Shown one piece after another: positions 50,047-61,622 of a stretch of 64,000 bases of DNA (position 1 is the stretch's first letter; the number at the start of each line of letters is the position of its first letter). The stretch is from the NCBI GenBank assembly GCA_032717465.1, contig CM064666.1:5016528-5080527 (forward strand), in the 5' to 3' direction. This DNA comes from Coenobita brevimanus. Taxonomy: Eukaryota; Arthropoda; Malacostraca; Decapoda; Coenobitidae. Made by a program: the position numbers and the translations under genes. Under the pieces are notes generated by a model, which saw nothing but the letters and a program-made list of their open reading frames with translations, searched no databases and had not been told where the DNA came from.

Positions 50047-50430
50047 GGAATTTGATGGATGGTTGCGAAGAGTGAAGACGTGTTTCTGAGCTCTCGTCTA
50101 GCTGCAGGGTTGCCTCACCGGCTTTAGCTTTGTTTTGTCCGCCACTAGGGCGTTTTTCAATAAAGTTAGGTTAGCTAGACCTCATTTTCCTCCCTGGCCT
50201 TAGTAGATATAGTAGGTGTCTATATCTAATTTCTGAGATTGCCTTTGCTTACTCACCTCTGGAGTGTACCCCCCACTGATCGCTCTGGGGTGTGAGTCAC
50301 ACACAGGCGCGTCCTCCCGAGAGTGGTTTGAGAGGGTAATCTCAGCCTAGGTGGGTCTTCCCCAGGTACTTTGCCCCTTGGTCGTTTTTCTCTCTCTTCC
50401 CACTTCCCCTTCAGGGGGGAAGTGGTAGCT
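50047..50430 (+). promoter_or_regulatory. LINE copy 2 5' UTR, presumed internal promoter
   Basis: Non-coding leader from the element start to the ORF1 ATG. It is pyrimidine- and G-rich near the ATG. Full-length LINEs of this group carry an internal promoter here; no specific element was identified. Confidence 0.5.
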
Positions 50431-51750
50431 ATGATGGACCCCCCTACTGAAGGGGGGGGAGGTAGTCCTGACGACATTCTTACCATTACTGACCGGCCCC
50501 AGACTGACGGACGCCAGACTCGTTCCCCGCTTGACATCCCTGTAAATAACGCGACCTTCGTAACTCTTCATGTTCTAGGTTCCACTCCCCTGTCCAGACT
50601 CAATCCCTTCATTGTCAAGAAGGTGATTGACCACTGTGCGGGAGAGGTGGAACAAGTAAAAAAACTTGGAAATGGAGACCTCCTGGTTAAGACGTTCAAC
50701 TCCTCTCGAATTAAAGACTTGCTAAAGCTGCATAAGTTTCACTGCCATGATATCGAGGCCAAGATCCCAACATCCATGAATTCCTGCAAGGGTGTTATCA
50801 CTTGCAGGGATCTCATGGTGATGAGTGAGGAAGAAATCATACAGGAACTTGCTCATCAGGATGTAATTGATGCCAGATTCATCACTCGTTATCAGGAAGG
50901 TGTAAGGACGAAGACAGCCACAGTTATCCTCACTTTTGGCAAAGTTTTGCTACCTACAAATGTCAAAGTAGGATATGAAATTGTAAATGTAAGACCGTAC
51001 ATCCCGAATCCCCTTCGTTGTTCAAAATGTCAGCTCTATGGACACCATGAAAAGGCTTGTCGGGCTTCCAACATCGTGTGTGGCAAGTGCGCAGCTGTGG
51101 GTCACTCTGCTGACAACTGTTCATCCGAGACTGAGTGCTGCTTTCACTGCAAGGATGCTCACTCCACTTCCTCGAGGGTTTGTCCCAAGTGGAAAGAGGA
51201 GAAAGAGGTCTGCACAGTGAAGGCAACTGAGGGCATTTCCTTTTACGGTGCAAGGAAGAAGGTGAAGGAGTTGCATGCAACTCCCAAGCCTAATATCTTC
51301 TATGCATCGGCGGTTGTGTCCCGTCCCGTGATGTGCACCGTTGAGACACAGACTGACCTTACATTCCCTCCTCGTGCCCCACGCCCTACCTCTCAGTCTA
51401 AGCCTCCTGTACGTTCCAACTCTCTTACGGATATCCCTGTTGCTACATCATACTCTCAGGCTGCCGCTGCTCCTTCACAGTCAGTGCGGCCAAAACAGAA
51501 GCCTGACAAGTCTGACAAAATTAATTTGACCCCCCTCACTAAGCAGTCACGTCTTCATGTCCTTCCCGCTCCTGGTCCAACGAGGGAGAGAAAGAATAGC
51601 TCTTCCTCGGTGGAGTCTGGGAGCCTTATCATTGATGACAATATGGAAGTCTCCATGAACAAGAACCGGGAAAGGTCCCCCGGTAGCCACTCGCCTGGAC
51701 GCGGGGGGCATAAAAATACTAAGCATACTGGCCACCCTCGTAAATCTTAA
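50431..51750 (+). CDS. I-like LINE copy 2 ORF1 (gag-like RNA-binding protein)
   Basis: A 439-codon intact frame; the ATG at 50431 (MMDPPTEGGGG) is chosen as the first in frame. The middle carries an RRM-like or gag-like domain (FVTLHVLGSTPLSRLNPFIV; IRYQEGV-type region ITRYQEGVRTKTATVIL). Three zinc knuckles follow: CSKCQLYGHHEKAC, CGKCAAVGHSADNC and CFHCKDAHSTSSRVC (about 51010-51180). The C-terminal ~150 residues are Ser/Pro/Lys-rich and disordered. ORF1 proteins of I and Jockey LINEs coat the element RNA. The ORF stops at TAA 51748-51750, and ORF2 continues in the same frame with no intervening ATG. Confidence 0.93.
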   Translation: MMDPPTEGGGGSPDDILTITDRPQTDGRQTRSPLDIPVNNATFVTLHVLGSTPLSRLNPFIVKKVIDHCAGEVEQVKKLGNGDLLVKTFNSSRIKDLLKLHKFHCHDIEAKIPTSMNSCKGVITCRDLMVMSEEEIIQELAHQDVIDARFITRYQEGVRTKTATVILTFGKVLLPTNVKVGYEIVNVRPYIPNPLRCSKCQLYGHHEKACRASNIVCGKCAAVGHSADNCSSETECCFHCKDAHSTSSRVCPKWKEEKEVCTVKATEGISFYGARKKVKELHATPKPNIFYASAVVSRPVMCTVETQTDLTFPPRAPRPTSQSKPPVRSNSLTDIPVATSYSQAAAAPSQSVRPKQKPDKSDKINLTPLTKQSRLHVLPAPGPTRERKNSSSSVESGSLIIDDNMEVSMNKNRERSPGSHSPGRGGHKNTKHTGHPRKS

Positions 51751-54700
51751 ACCGCCGCATTCACTCTATTACAGTGGAATTGTAGAGGTGTCGGGAATAA
51801 GTTCCACAATATAGCAATCTTGCTGTCAATACACAGGCCAGATGTTGTTTGTTTACAGGAGACGCGCCTGGAGGATCATCCTGATCCCCCACAGTTCAAA
51901 CACTATCACTCGTATAGAAGATATGAAGGTCACGGAGTTGCCATATACACACACAAATCACACCCACAAACGGAAGTGATTCTAAATTCTACTCTGGAAG
52001 CTGTCGCGTGCAGAGTAAAATTTAATAACACGTATCTGTCTATTTGCTCTCTGTACTGTCCTCCACATGGCCCCATTGATAGTGATGCTTTAAATTCACT
52101 TTTTGAACATCTCCCTGGCAATAAGTTAGTGTTGGGCGATTTTAACGCCCATCACTATCAATGGGGTAGCTTGAGGATTGATGGTCGTGGGGAGCAAGTA
52201 GCCGACCTAATACTACAGTCCAACCTCTGTCTTTTGAACGATGGTAGAGCGACTCGTGTAGATGATCGTACTGGTAACTTTTCGGCCATTGACTTATCTT
52301 TGGCCTCCCCTGGTATACATCAAGATTTCTCATGGGACCCTTACGACGACTCCTTGGGAAGTGATCATTTACCCATCTGTCTTTCTTATACACGTGACAT
52401 CATTTCGGACCCTCCACCTCCAAAATTTAACTATAAGAAAGCAGATTGGGGATCCTTCTCAAGGATCGTCAATTTAGATATATCTGGGGAGACCATAGAT
52501 GTTAAGGTCGAAAATATAACCCAATCCATATTACACACAGCTGAGGCTGCTATTCCCAAGACTTCTACAGTTCATGCGAAAGCATAGAGCACATTGGTGG
52601 ACGCCGGATTGCTGACAAGCATTAAGAAAATGCAATAGGAGATACAGGATTTTTGATAGTCAGCCCACTGAGGACAATTTTATTGCATACCAACAGGCAC
52701 GGGCTGAGGCAAGGAGAATAATAAGAAGGGCCAAACGTGACTCCTGGCTGTCCTTTGTGTCCACGGTGACTCGTACAACACCATTACGTAAAGTCTGGTC
52801 CACCATAAGAATATTAAATAATAAAGGCCCATATTTCCCAGTCACCACCTTGCAAGTAAATAATAACATCTATGACGAGCCCGTGGACGTTGCTAACATC
52901 CTCGCCAGGAGTTTTTCTCATGTAAGTAGCTCAGCCAATTATGACCCACGTTTCCAACATCATAAATGCACGGCTGAGCTACAGATATTAGACTTTGCCA
53001 CAGCAGACGTAAACTCCCCGTACAACCAAGAGTTTACGCTAGATGAACTGCTCCTTGCCCTTAAATCCTGTAAAGACACCAGCCCTGGACCAGACACCAT
53101 CACGTACGGTATGATCCAGCATCTTAATCAGGACAACCTGATTAAGATGTTAGCATTGTACAATGAGATTTGGGCGTCTCGAACGTTCCCAAACTCATGG
53201 CACTTTGCGCACGTCATACCGATACCCAAAGAGGCTGGTCGTCTTATGAATCCCACTTCATTTCGTCCTATTGTGTTGACTTCTTGTCTATGTAAGGTCA
53301 TGGAACGTATGGTTAACAATAGGCTTCTTTTTGTTTTAGAGTCGAAGAATTTGTTAAATGATCAACAGTGTGGCTTCCGTAAATACAGAAGTTCACTAGA
53401 TCATTTAATGAATTTGGAGCACTGTATTGCAGAGGCATTTGCCAAAAAAGAATTCATGATAGGGGTGTTCTTGGACATCCATAAAGCCTTTGACATGACC
53501 TGGCGACACGGTATACTAATGAAGCTCTATGCTTATGGTTTAAGAGGAAATTTACCTGTTTTTATTTCAAATTTCTTAAGGGACAGAACTTTCTCTGTCA
53601 AATAGCCCCGTAACGTAACATCGGATATATTTATCCAGGAAAACGGGGTGCCACAGGGAAGTGTGCTTAGTTCTACTTTATTTAGTATTATGATCAATGA
53701 TATTCTGTCATCAGCTCCCATCCCGAGGAATCTTAAATACTCGCTCTATGCTGACGATTGTGCAATATGGCACTCTTCCCATAATGCACAATTTTCGGCT
53801 GGGTGGATTCAAGCAGCCCTTGACTCCGTCCACCAATGGGCCTTGCAGTGGGGATTTAAGTTTTCCATACGTAAGTGTGCCGCTATAGTTTTCACTAATC
53901 GTAACGTACCTAATTTGTGCTTAACTTTGGATAATCAGGCGGTACCTTTTCAAAATTCTGTAAAATTTTTAGGAATACATTTTGATCGTAGAATGAATTT
54001 TAAACTTCACGTTAATACTTTGTTTGCTCGTTGTGATAAACCGTTAAATGTCCTCAAGTACCTAGCGGGTACTACCTGGGGTGCCGACAGAAAATCTTTA
54101 TTAATGGTGTATAAGTCCCTTATTCGATTGAAGCTAGACTATGGCGCACAGGTGTATGGCTCGGCATCCGATGCCACTCTGAAAGGATTGGATGTGTTAC
54201 GGAATAAATGTTTGCGAATGTGTCTTGGAGCAGTCCAGTGTACCCGTGTGACTCGTATGGAAGTGGAGGTGAATGTGCCTCCCCTCCGTATTCGCCGTGA
54301 CCACCTGGCCTTGTCATACGGCATAAGGACGTTAAGGAAAAGTAATATCGGCAATGTGGCCTGTACCCCCCTGCGTCAATGCCACCACCTTCTGCGGGGG
54401 ATGCGTCGGCCACTTGCCGCTCGCCTCCACTTACTGACTCAGGAGCTTGATGTGGACCCCAGTGACTGTGACAAGTTGGTGCTTAAAAATATAGCGCCTT
54501 GGGAGCCACCCGGCTTTACAGTCAATGTTACATGGCTCACAGCACCAAAGGCCAAGGCACCGGAGGCGGAGGTCCACCACTTGTTTCGTAACATCATTGT
54601 TCGTTACTTGGGGTCCCATCAATTGTACACCGACGGCTCCAAGTCGAGTGAATGTGTGGGTGCAAGTGTGTAGTCGACTGAATGTGCCCTCAGGTATTGG

Positions 54701-55438
54701 TTGCCGACTCATACATCTGTGTTTACTTCAGAACTTTTTGCTATTGACAAAGCCATAGACTATGCTCTCAATTCTAGGCATGACTCATTTGTCATATTTT
54801 ATGATTCAAAATCAGCCCTTCAGGCAATTGCATCTTGCACTACGGACTCTCATGAGATCCAGGGCCGCATCGTTAATAAGTTGCATTCATGCAACAAGTC
54901 ATTCACGCTGATCTGGGTGCCTGGTCATTGTCGTATCTACGGCAATGAGGAGGCTGACTTACTTACAAAGTCGGCTGTAGAGCTCGAGGAGACTTGGGAC
55001 GTTCCTCGTGATCTACGGTCGAGTCTATCTCTCGGAAAGAAATCAATAAATCTTCTGTCGCAAGGTCAGTGGACCAGACTAAATATTCCTACTTGTAAGC
55101 CGTACCTGGGCGACTGGGACACTGCCAACCATCCCAGTCGCCTAGAAGAAAAAGTGTTGGCACGGTTAAGGCTTAATGCCACCATTTTAACCCACATAAA
55201 ACCATATATGGAAAGACGCTTCCCACCACACTGTGACATCTGTAATGCGGTGTTATCTATTAGTCATATCATCCTGCGCTGTCGGCGATTTATTCGTGAA
55301 CGTGCTTCACTTATAAATTACTGCGGCGCAGTAGACGTCCCCTTCACCCTTTCCACCATCCTGGGTGATGGGGACACTGTTATGACTGATAAATTGATGG
55401 CTTTCTTGAGAGAGACCAGAGTGATCAGAGTGATGTGA
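51751..55438 (+). pseudogene. I-like LINE copy 2 ORF2 (EN-RT-RNase H)
   Basis: Same domain order as copy 1: endonuclease from LLQWNCRGVGNK (51770), RT with FLDIHKAFDMTW and LYADDCAIWHSS (about 53745-53780), RNase H from LYTDGSKSSECVG (54622), and zinc finger CDICNAVLSISHIILRC. Damage consists of an extra A at about 52580 causing a frameshift, TGA near 52613, TAG at 53603-53605 and TAG at 54671-54673. At the two codons where copy 1 has TAG (48358) and copy 2 has TAG (54671), the other copy has sense codons (Gln and Trp), so each copy decayed separately. Confidence 0.93.
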
Positions 55439-55586
55439 CTTTTTTACTGCGTGGTTATGGTTTTTATGAACAGTAAATATGTATATATTGTAATATTAAT
55501 TAGGGTTGACAGTTGACATATTTTAAATAGTTCCTCCTCCCGCCGATCTATTTCTAATATAGATGTCCACTACATTAAGCCAAGTT

Positions 55587-55677
55587 CCTCGCCTGACAGT
55601 CACCAGCTGATGAGTGCAAGTGTGCAATATAGGAAGGTATTGGGCACTTGCAGTCGATGGTGGTCTGCTGGGGGAGG
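55587..55677 (+). other. structured RNA motif, copy 2 unit 1
   Basis: Counterpart of 49325-49415. The inner 14-position stem and TAGGAAGG loop are unchanged. The outer 3' arm has one change (GGGGAGG for GGCGAGG). Confidence 0.75.
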
Positions 55678-55823
55678 TTCTTCACTTTCTGTACAAATTA
55701 TGTAAATACATTATATTATCTTGCCTAAGTTATTCTAATTAGGAACGACAGCTGACGTATATGGAAATGTTCCTGACTCGTCTGGTTCCCTTTCATATAC
55801 TGATGTCCCCTATATTAGGTTGT

Positions 55824-55915
55824 GCCTCGACTGACAGTCACCAGGTGATGAGTGCAGGTATGTAATGTAGAAAGGCATTACATATCTGCAGTCGATGGTG
55901 TTCTGTTAGTCGAGG
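55824..55915 (+). other. structured RNA motif, copy 2 unit 2
   Basis: Counterpart of 49562-49654, with the same inner stem and TAGAAAGG loop and outer stem GCCTCGAC/GTCGAGG. Confidence 0.75.
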
Positions 55916-56099
55916 TATTTTTACCATTAGTGTAGGTCTAGCTATTTGTCTCTGTAGGATTTAGTATAGGTTAGCGATTTGTCTGTTAGGTGATTAGTTT
56001 TAGGGTCTTTAGATTAGTTTTTCTTTATAATATAAGGTATAAAAAATATAAAACCAAGAAAAAATTAAAAAAATAAAAATACAAAAAAATAAATAAGAT

Positions 56100-56380
<281 letters not shown>

Positions 56381-56405
56381 GGAAAAAAAAAAAAAAAAAA
56401 AAAAA

Positions 56406-56538
56406 TAACCATACACTGCCAACTCTGCCCAAATATGAGGAGAAAAACATAAAAGCATACTTTGCTCTCCGGTATGATAACTTGTTCCACCTACAGAAGG
56501 AAAACCAGACCATCGTCAACTCTATCCTACAAGAATAA
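56406..56538 (+). pseudogene. interrupted unknown ORF, 3' part
   Basis: Resumes the frame broken at 45363: after the shared NHT codons it reads [18 protein letters not shown] and [20 protein letters not shown] and stops at TAA 56536-56538. Without the LINEs the two parts give about 125 codons. After the stop a few more plausible codons (IQAENIKMRDSR) precede a T run at 56583-56604. The function is unknown; the C-terminal part is charged and may form a coiled coil. Confidence 0.5.
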
Positions 56539-56604
56539 ATACAAGCAGAGAACATCAAGATGAGAGACAGCCGTACACAAGGTGTTTTTTTTTTTTTTTT
56601 TTTT

Positions 56605-57149
56605 ACCGTGTCTACTTGAAGTTGCAAAGGAACATTGTGATAATAACAAAATTGTGGTCAGAGATGGATATAGTCTGCAGCATACATCGTTAAGTCACCG
56701 GTTGGGTGAGTCAGTGTGGTTCACCCAGACAGTGCAAAGCAGCATTGCAAGTGGCTACCACTCAATTAGCTGGAAGATGTTTAACATGTGATTCATAACA
56801 CTAAAATGCAAGTTACTAGCTAAGTTTTAGTTCGAAAGACAGTTCTTACACTGTACTGTGATATGGTCATAATGCACATAAGCAAAACGACAAGTTCTAC
56901 ACAGCGTTAAACATACCACATGACTGTAATGGTAACTGAGGTGACAACACAGCGTTTCTCTGGTAATTTTTGTATTTTCGCACTAAGTATATCACATCGA
57001 TTTTTACTTATTTATACAGTCACATACACAATACTGAAATAACAATTATACAGAGTTACCACATGAGGGATTGAAATGTAGCACGTGACCTCACCAAAAT
57101 TAGTCACTTATTTACGTACTTGTCTACCACGTATTACTCGTTATGTAAA
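56605..57149. repeat. diverged repeat, related to 62.0-62.6 kb
   Basis: Phrases such as AGCGTTAAACATACCACATGA..GTAATGG and ATTATACAGAGTTACCACATGAGGG recur in altered form at about 62390-62440 and 62540-62570. Both copies end near AGGGTAGG-type minisatellites. Confidence 0.55.
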
Positions 57150-57381
57150 AAGGCAGGGTAGGATAAAGAAATATAGGACAGTGTAGGAAAACTCAGGGAA
57201 GGGTAGGGGGAGACATGAAAAGATAGGATGGGGGAAGGTAGGGAAGGGAGAAGTAGAATAAGGAAAGGCAGGGCAGGGCAAGGTGAGGTAGGGTAGGATA
57301 AGGAGAAGCAGGGTAGGACAAGGAGAGTCAGAGTAGGACAAGGAGAGGCAGGGTAGGGTAAAAAGAGAAGGGTAGGGTAAA
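57150..57381. repeat. AGGGTAGG-type purine minisatellite
   Basis: Irregular ~20-22-bp units of the form GGCAGGGTAGGATAAGGAGA. The peptide repeats on the minus strand are artefacts. Confidence 0.85.
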
Positions 57382-57499
57382 GATAGCGTGGTCATAGGTA
57401 CTTGTGGGGAGATAGGGAAGTCGACTGTGGATCGTCAAGCACAGCCAAAATAAAGTCGTGATACGTAGTGTCAACGAGGTGAGTTACAGCACTCTTGAA
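57382..57499 (+). repeat. direct repeat, left copy
   Basis: GATAGCGTGGTC to ACAGCACTCTT is ~90% identical to 60053-60165. It contains AATAAAGTCGTGA, a possible polyadenylation signal. The pair could be the 3' parts of LTRs of a small retroelement. Confidence 0.75.
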
Positions 57500-58198
57500 T
57501 TACAAATTTTACTGCACAGTTTTATCAAGAGTGAGTTACAGCGTAACGGAGCGTGACGGCCAAGTCTCCTAATGACCCTAGTGTCGGGCCTTCTCTCGAG
57601 CCCCTCTCTCCCCTTTCTGATCTGAAGGGAACCTCTCCTACATTATATACAGCTTGAAAAGGATGTATGTGTGTGTGATGTAGTGTCTAGTAGATTTCCA
57701 TTCACGTGGACTAACCGACTAGGGCTGGTTACTCCACGTGTTTGAATACGTCTTGAAATTCTTGGTCGTCTGGACTACGAGGATGTTTGAAATACATCAT
57801 ATGGTTAAGAATTCTTGATGGTCTGGGTCAACAAGATTGTGGATGGACATTATGTGGATTGGCATTCCTAGTGAGAAACTGTGTATGTCTCCAGCAAAAA
57901 CTACATCCTGTACATTGTGTTATGAGATATATTCTAGTGCCTATAAAATGTCTACATATCGCTCGGTCACGCCCACTGTCGTATCAACGACAGTAAATAT
58001 TGTAATAACATCAATGCATACCATATGCACATTACAATCAACTTGTATCCTAATTTAGTGAAATACATAATATTGTAAAAGTAACATAATTGTATGAATA
58101 TTGTTTAATTGCAGTTACATTGTGTTAATGCTATTGTAGTTACATCATTTTAATGCACCTGTTTTGCAAGTGCCTGTAATATAACACTGTGTTACTGC
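57500..58198. other. unassigned sequence between direct repeats
   Basis: No coding signal. TTACATTGTGTTAATGC-like phrases near 58110 lead into the tandem array. Confidence 0.4.
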
Positions 58199-58405
58199 AC
58201 CTGCTACATTGTTAATGCAGCTGTTACATAATTATGTTGGCCATAAAAGTGTAGTTACATCTTGTTAATGCAACTGTAACATAATTGTGTTTGCCATAAA
58301 ATTGTAGTTACATCCTGTTAATGCAATTGTTACACAATTGTGTTTACCATAAAATTGTAGTTACATATTGTTAATGCAACTGTTACATAATTGTACCAAA
58401 TGTAA
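58199..58405. repeat. 53-bp tandem repeat
   Basis: Nearly four units of 53 bp. GTAGTTACAT starts at 58251, 58304 and 58357, followed each time by TGTTAATGCAA.TGTTACA. Degenerate units precede it from about 58110. Confidence 0.9.
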
Positions 58406-59839
58406 CATAACTTCAGGAATCACAAGTGTGGTCATTGTAGCTACATAACTGATACATATGTATATAACTAATACAATACTAGCAATACAATCATATCATG
58501 AATCAACCATATTATAGACTTGTTCATCTGATACACCATAGGTGTATTGGCTTAGTTGTGATGCACAGTTTATATTTGGATGATATTATAAATTATGTAA
58601 CTGCATAATTTGTAATTTTATATAAAATTATATAAATAATATTTACAATATGTACATTATTCACTTAGTTTCGCACATCACTTGACACTATAATCCTCAA
58701 AGGTGAACTTAACTTGATATGTTTGTTGATTTTTAAATTCATCTTTAGGTATAGGTTGTAAGTACTGATGTGTGTGGTTGAGTATAGCACACTGTTGCTA
58801 GCTCCATTTGTGTTAGTCATTTTCACTGGATTTTCCTTGTCACTGTAATATGAAGGATACGTGTGCATTAATATTTTGATTTTCTGGTTTTACTAGATTT
58901 TCATATGTATGTATTATATGTTCATGTAAGGATTATATATTGTCTATCACTGTGTATATACATAAGGTTGTATTTAAGTGAAGTGATACTATTAAACTAA
59001 CAGAGTAAATATTCGACTCACTGATACTAACTGTGATGGGAATACTGGCTAGGGTGCTGCTGCTGCTGATAGTGATATTGAATGAAGGGTGTTGGTAAGA
59101 TCTGGCTGAGGTAGGTCAGGGTCCTGGTATGACTGCGTCAGCACTTGGTGTCATCACTGTGGGGTAGGCAGACAGGCTGGCAGGCAGGCAGGTGCAGGAT
59201 GGCAGGCTGGTGTTGTCAGGTACTTGGGCTGACTAACGTGTTATGCTGCACTTAGCAAATGATGACACTAATGAGCCACTGCCGCACTCTGGTAGTGGTG
59301 GTGGAGAAGATGGTCGTTGGAGTCGTGGTGGAGAAAGTGTTGATCGTGGTGCAGGTTGGTCGAGGTTGGAGGAGCGAGGAATGGAGTCAGATGCGTTGAA
59401 ACATCACCATGCTGGGTCAACACAGTCAACATAGTACAGATGCAGTTCCTCCTTTCTCAATTTTCCTTTGTGTTGCTTGTTCTTCTTCTTAACTTGTAGC
59501 GTTTGATTTCCCTTACTTGTTGATATTAACTTGCAGGCTGGTAGAGTTGTTGATAGATGTAGTTTATCACTGCTACTGTTTCTCGTAGATCGTGGAGTTG
59601 CGGTTGAGGTGGTTAAGAGCGAGTCTTTTTTGTTTAATTGCTGATTGTTGCTTGTAGAGGAGTCGTAAATTGCTTTGACTGAGACGTTAATCGGTTTCGT
59701 TTACAGCTCGTCACAACTCTCAGTGAAGGTAGTGAGGTAGATATCGTAGTTTACCATTGAAATGGTTCAGGAGAGTAGTCTGCTGCATATATCGATGAAC
59801 GTATCAACTAATATCGATGAACGTTGTATAAACTCGTAA
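58406..59839. other. unassigned sequence
   Basis: AT-rich to about 59000, then more GT/GC-rich with GGCAGGCAGGCAGG near 59175. No gene was recognised. Confidence 0.4.
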
Positions 59840-60052
59840 GGCGTATTTGTTGTAGTTCACCTCTGCCGCCAATCTCGATAATATATAAGTATATTAAGGC
59901 ATGTTTTGATTGTACTGTAGTTGGGTTCATTGGGACCGCTTGCCACCAGTCTCAATGCCGTAGTTTATCGTAGTTGTTATTACCGTTTGCCGCCAAGCTC
60001 GATGGCATAGTTTATCGTAGTTGGTTCGTTATCACCGCTTGCCACCAATCGC
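59840..60052. repeat. ~48-50-bp tandem repeat
   Basis: Units run from GTAGTT to TTTATC: each holds an ACCGCTTGCCACCAAT.TCGATGGC core. Cores lie near 59865 (partial), 59940, 59985 and 60035. The last runs into the right direct repeat. Confidence 0.75.
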
Positions 60053-60165
60053 GATAGCGTGGTCGTGGGTACTTGTGGGGAGATAGGGAAGTCGATTGTG
60101 GATCATCAAGCACAGCCAGAATAAAGTCGTGAGACGTAGTGTCAACGAGGAGTTACAGCACTCTT
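60053..60165 (+). repeat. direct repeat, right copy
   Basis: Matches 57382-57499; the upstream tandem units are not present at the left copy. Confidence 0.75.
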
Positions 60166-60179
60166 TGGTTACGGGAGTT

Positions 60180-60223
60180 TGTCTGACTGTCTGTCTGTCT
60201 GTCTGCCTCTCTCTCTCTTTCAA
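60180..60223. repeat. (TGTC)n-(TC)n microsatellite
   Basis: Short compound array. Confidence 0.9.
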
Positions 60224-60240
60224 GGGGTCGCATATCTTAA

Positions 60241-61004
60241 CCCGTCACGTCCCGAGGTTTTCCGCACCTCTGACATCCCCCAATCCCAAGGTATTTTCAA
60301 AAAAAAAAATTTTGGCTAAAACCTCCGCTTTTGGTGAGAAACATCGAAAATTCATAGAGAAATCGCTCACCTGAGGTTTAAAATACTCGATCCAGGTAGG
60401 AGTTCCTCCTTACCTTACAGGGTTTTCTAACATGCTGGGACCAAAGAAAACGAGTTCTGTGGGAGGGTAACTATTTCACACAACTCATAAACGGTATTTA
60501 TTTATTTACTTGGCACGAATTGATATGTACTGTAGTATGAGAGTATATTGGTTTTCAAGCAGTAATATAGGCATTATAAGCATTGTTTCACTCACTCACT
60601 AATCACCATACCTGATCTTTTTTTGCCACATTACCTGATCATTATTTCTGACTGTTTCTTCTTCTAATGCTATGTAAACTTTGTCCTCCACATTGTCAAT
60701 GATTGGGGAATCACTCTGGCCCTGAATATCTTTACTGGCCAGGTCACTGTTAACAGGTGAATTGCCGAGACAATGGCGTGAGGGGGAGAGGGGGGAGGTT
60801 ATGCAGTGTAAGGCATTGTCCCTGCTTGGCATCTTGTAGAGGAATAGAGGAAGGTGTCCTGTGTATACGTACGAAAAATTACGCGCGAAAATTGAAAATT
60901 GTGCAAATTAGGGACCTTGCAATTGCATGACGTACCAGTATGTCGCCAGGACTGGCAAATGCAAAATGTTGCAACGTACCCATACGTCAATGGGACGGGG
61001 CGGG
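60241..61004 (-). mobile_element. piggyBac-like MITE with ORF remnant
   Basis: TTAA stands at both sides (60237-60240 and 61005-61008). Ends read CCCGTCACGTCCC and, on the minus strand, CCCGCCCCGTCCC (11 of 13 alike). The minus strand carries a short acidic frame (60832-60599, DSPIIDNVEDKVYIALEEE) that could be the start of a piggyBac transposase, but it has no catalytic residues. At 764 bp it is non-autonomous. Confidence 0.6.
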
Positions 61005-61025
61005 TTAAGGTTCCAATGCACCAAT

Positions 61026-61217
61026 AAAAAAAAAAAGTTAGATGTCGTCTCTTTGGGATATGATTTCTAGTGTGTTTTTGCTGATGGCATGACTGGCCCT
61101 TAAGACGTGCAACAGGGGTTGCGAGTCTTAAGGGTCAAATGCGCCAAACCCAAAAAACACCAGAAATCACCTCCCTGGGAGGCAATTTCTGGCTTATTCT
61201 GGCTTTTTTTTTTTTTT
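61026..61217. repeat. ~190-nt near-palindrome
   Basis: An A run (about 61026-61036) pairs with a T run (about 61203-61217). Between them TGATTTCTAGTG..TTTTTG pairs with CAAAAAACACCAGAAATCA, CCCTTAAGAC with GTCTTAAGGG (perfect), and CAAC with GTTG near the tip. This suggests a fold-back MITE or hairpin transcript. Confidence 0.8.
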
Positions 61218-61555
61218 ATCCTCTCCAGGCTTTCAATATATTGACGCTACGTAGCATCCTCTCATTGTACTTTTGTTCTAATATTCCTTTTACTTTTTCA
61301 GTGTTATAATAACATTTGTTCTACCAGTCATATCTCCATTTTGAAAGGCCTATTGTAATGAAAGGGCAGCCTGAAATATTATGCAGCAGATTTATATGAA
61401 AGAATAACGGCCAATGAGAAAGTTGTCGTGGGACTAGGGATATACTTCAGTAAATATAGGACCTAATTTTGTGAAGAATGGGACCAGTTCTAACAGGGAT
61501 GAAAATATCCCTTATATTATTGGCCATCATTCATAAGCATTATATAAAAAGTTAC

Positions 61556-61558
<3 letters not shown>
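61218..61558. other. unassigned sequence
   Basis: No gene or repeat recognised. Confidence 0.4.

Positions 61559-61620
<62 letters not shown>
61559..61620. repeat. (AT)n microsatellite
   Basis: Pure AT array. Confidence 0.95.
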
Positions 61621-61622
<2 letters not shown>

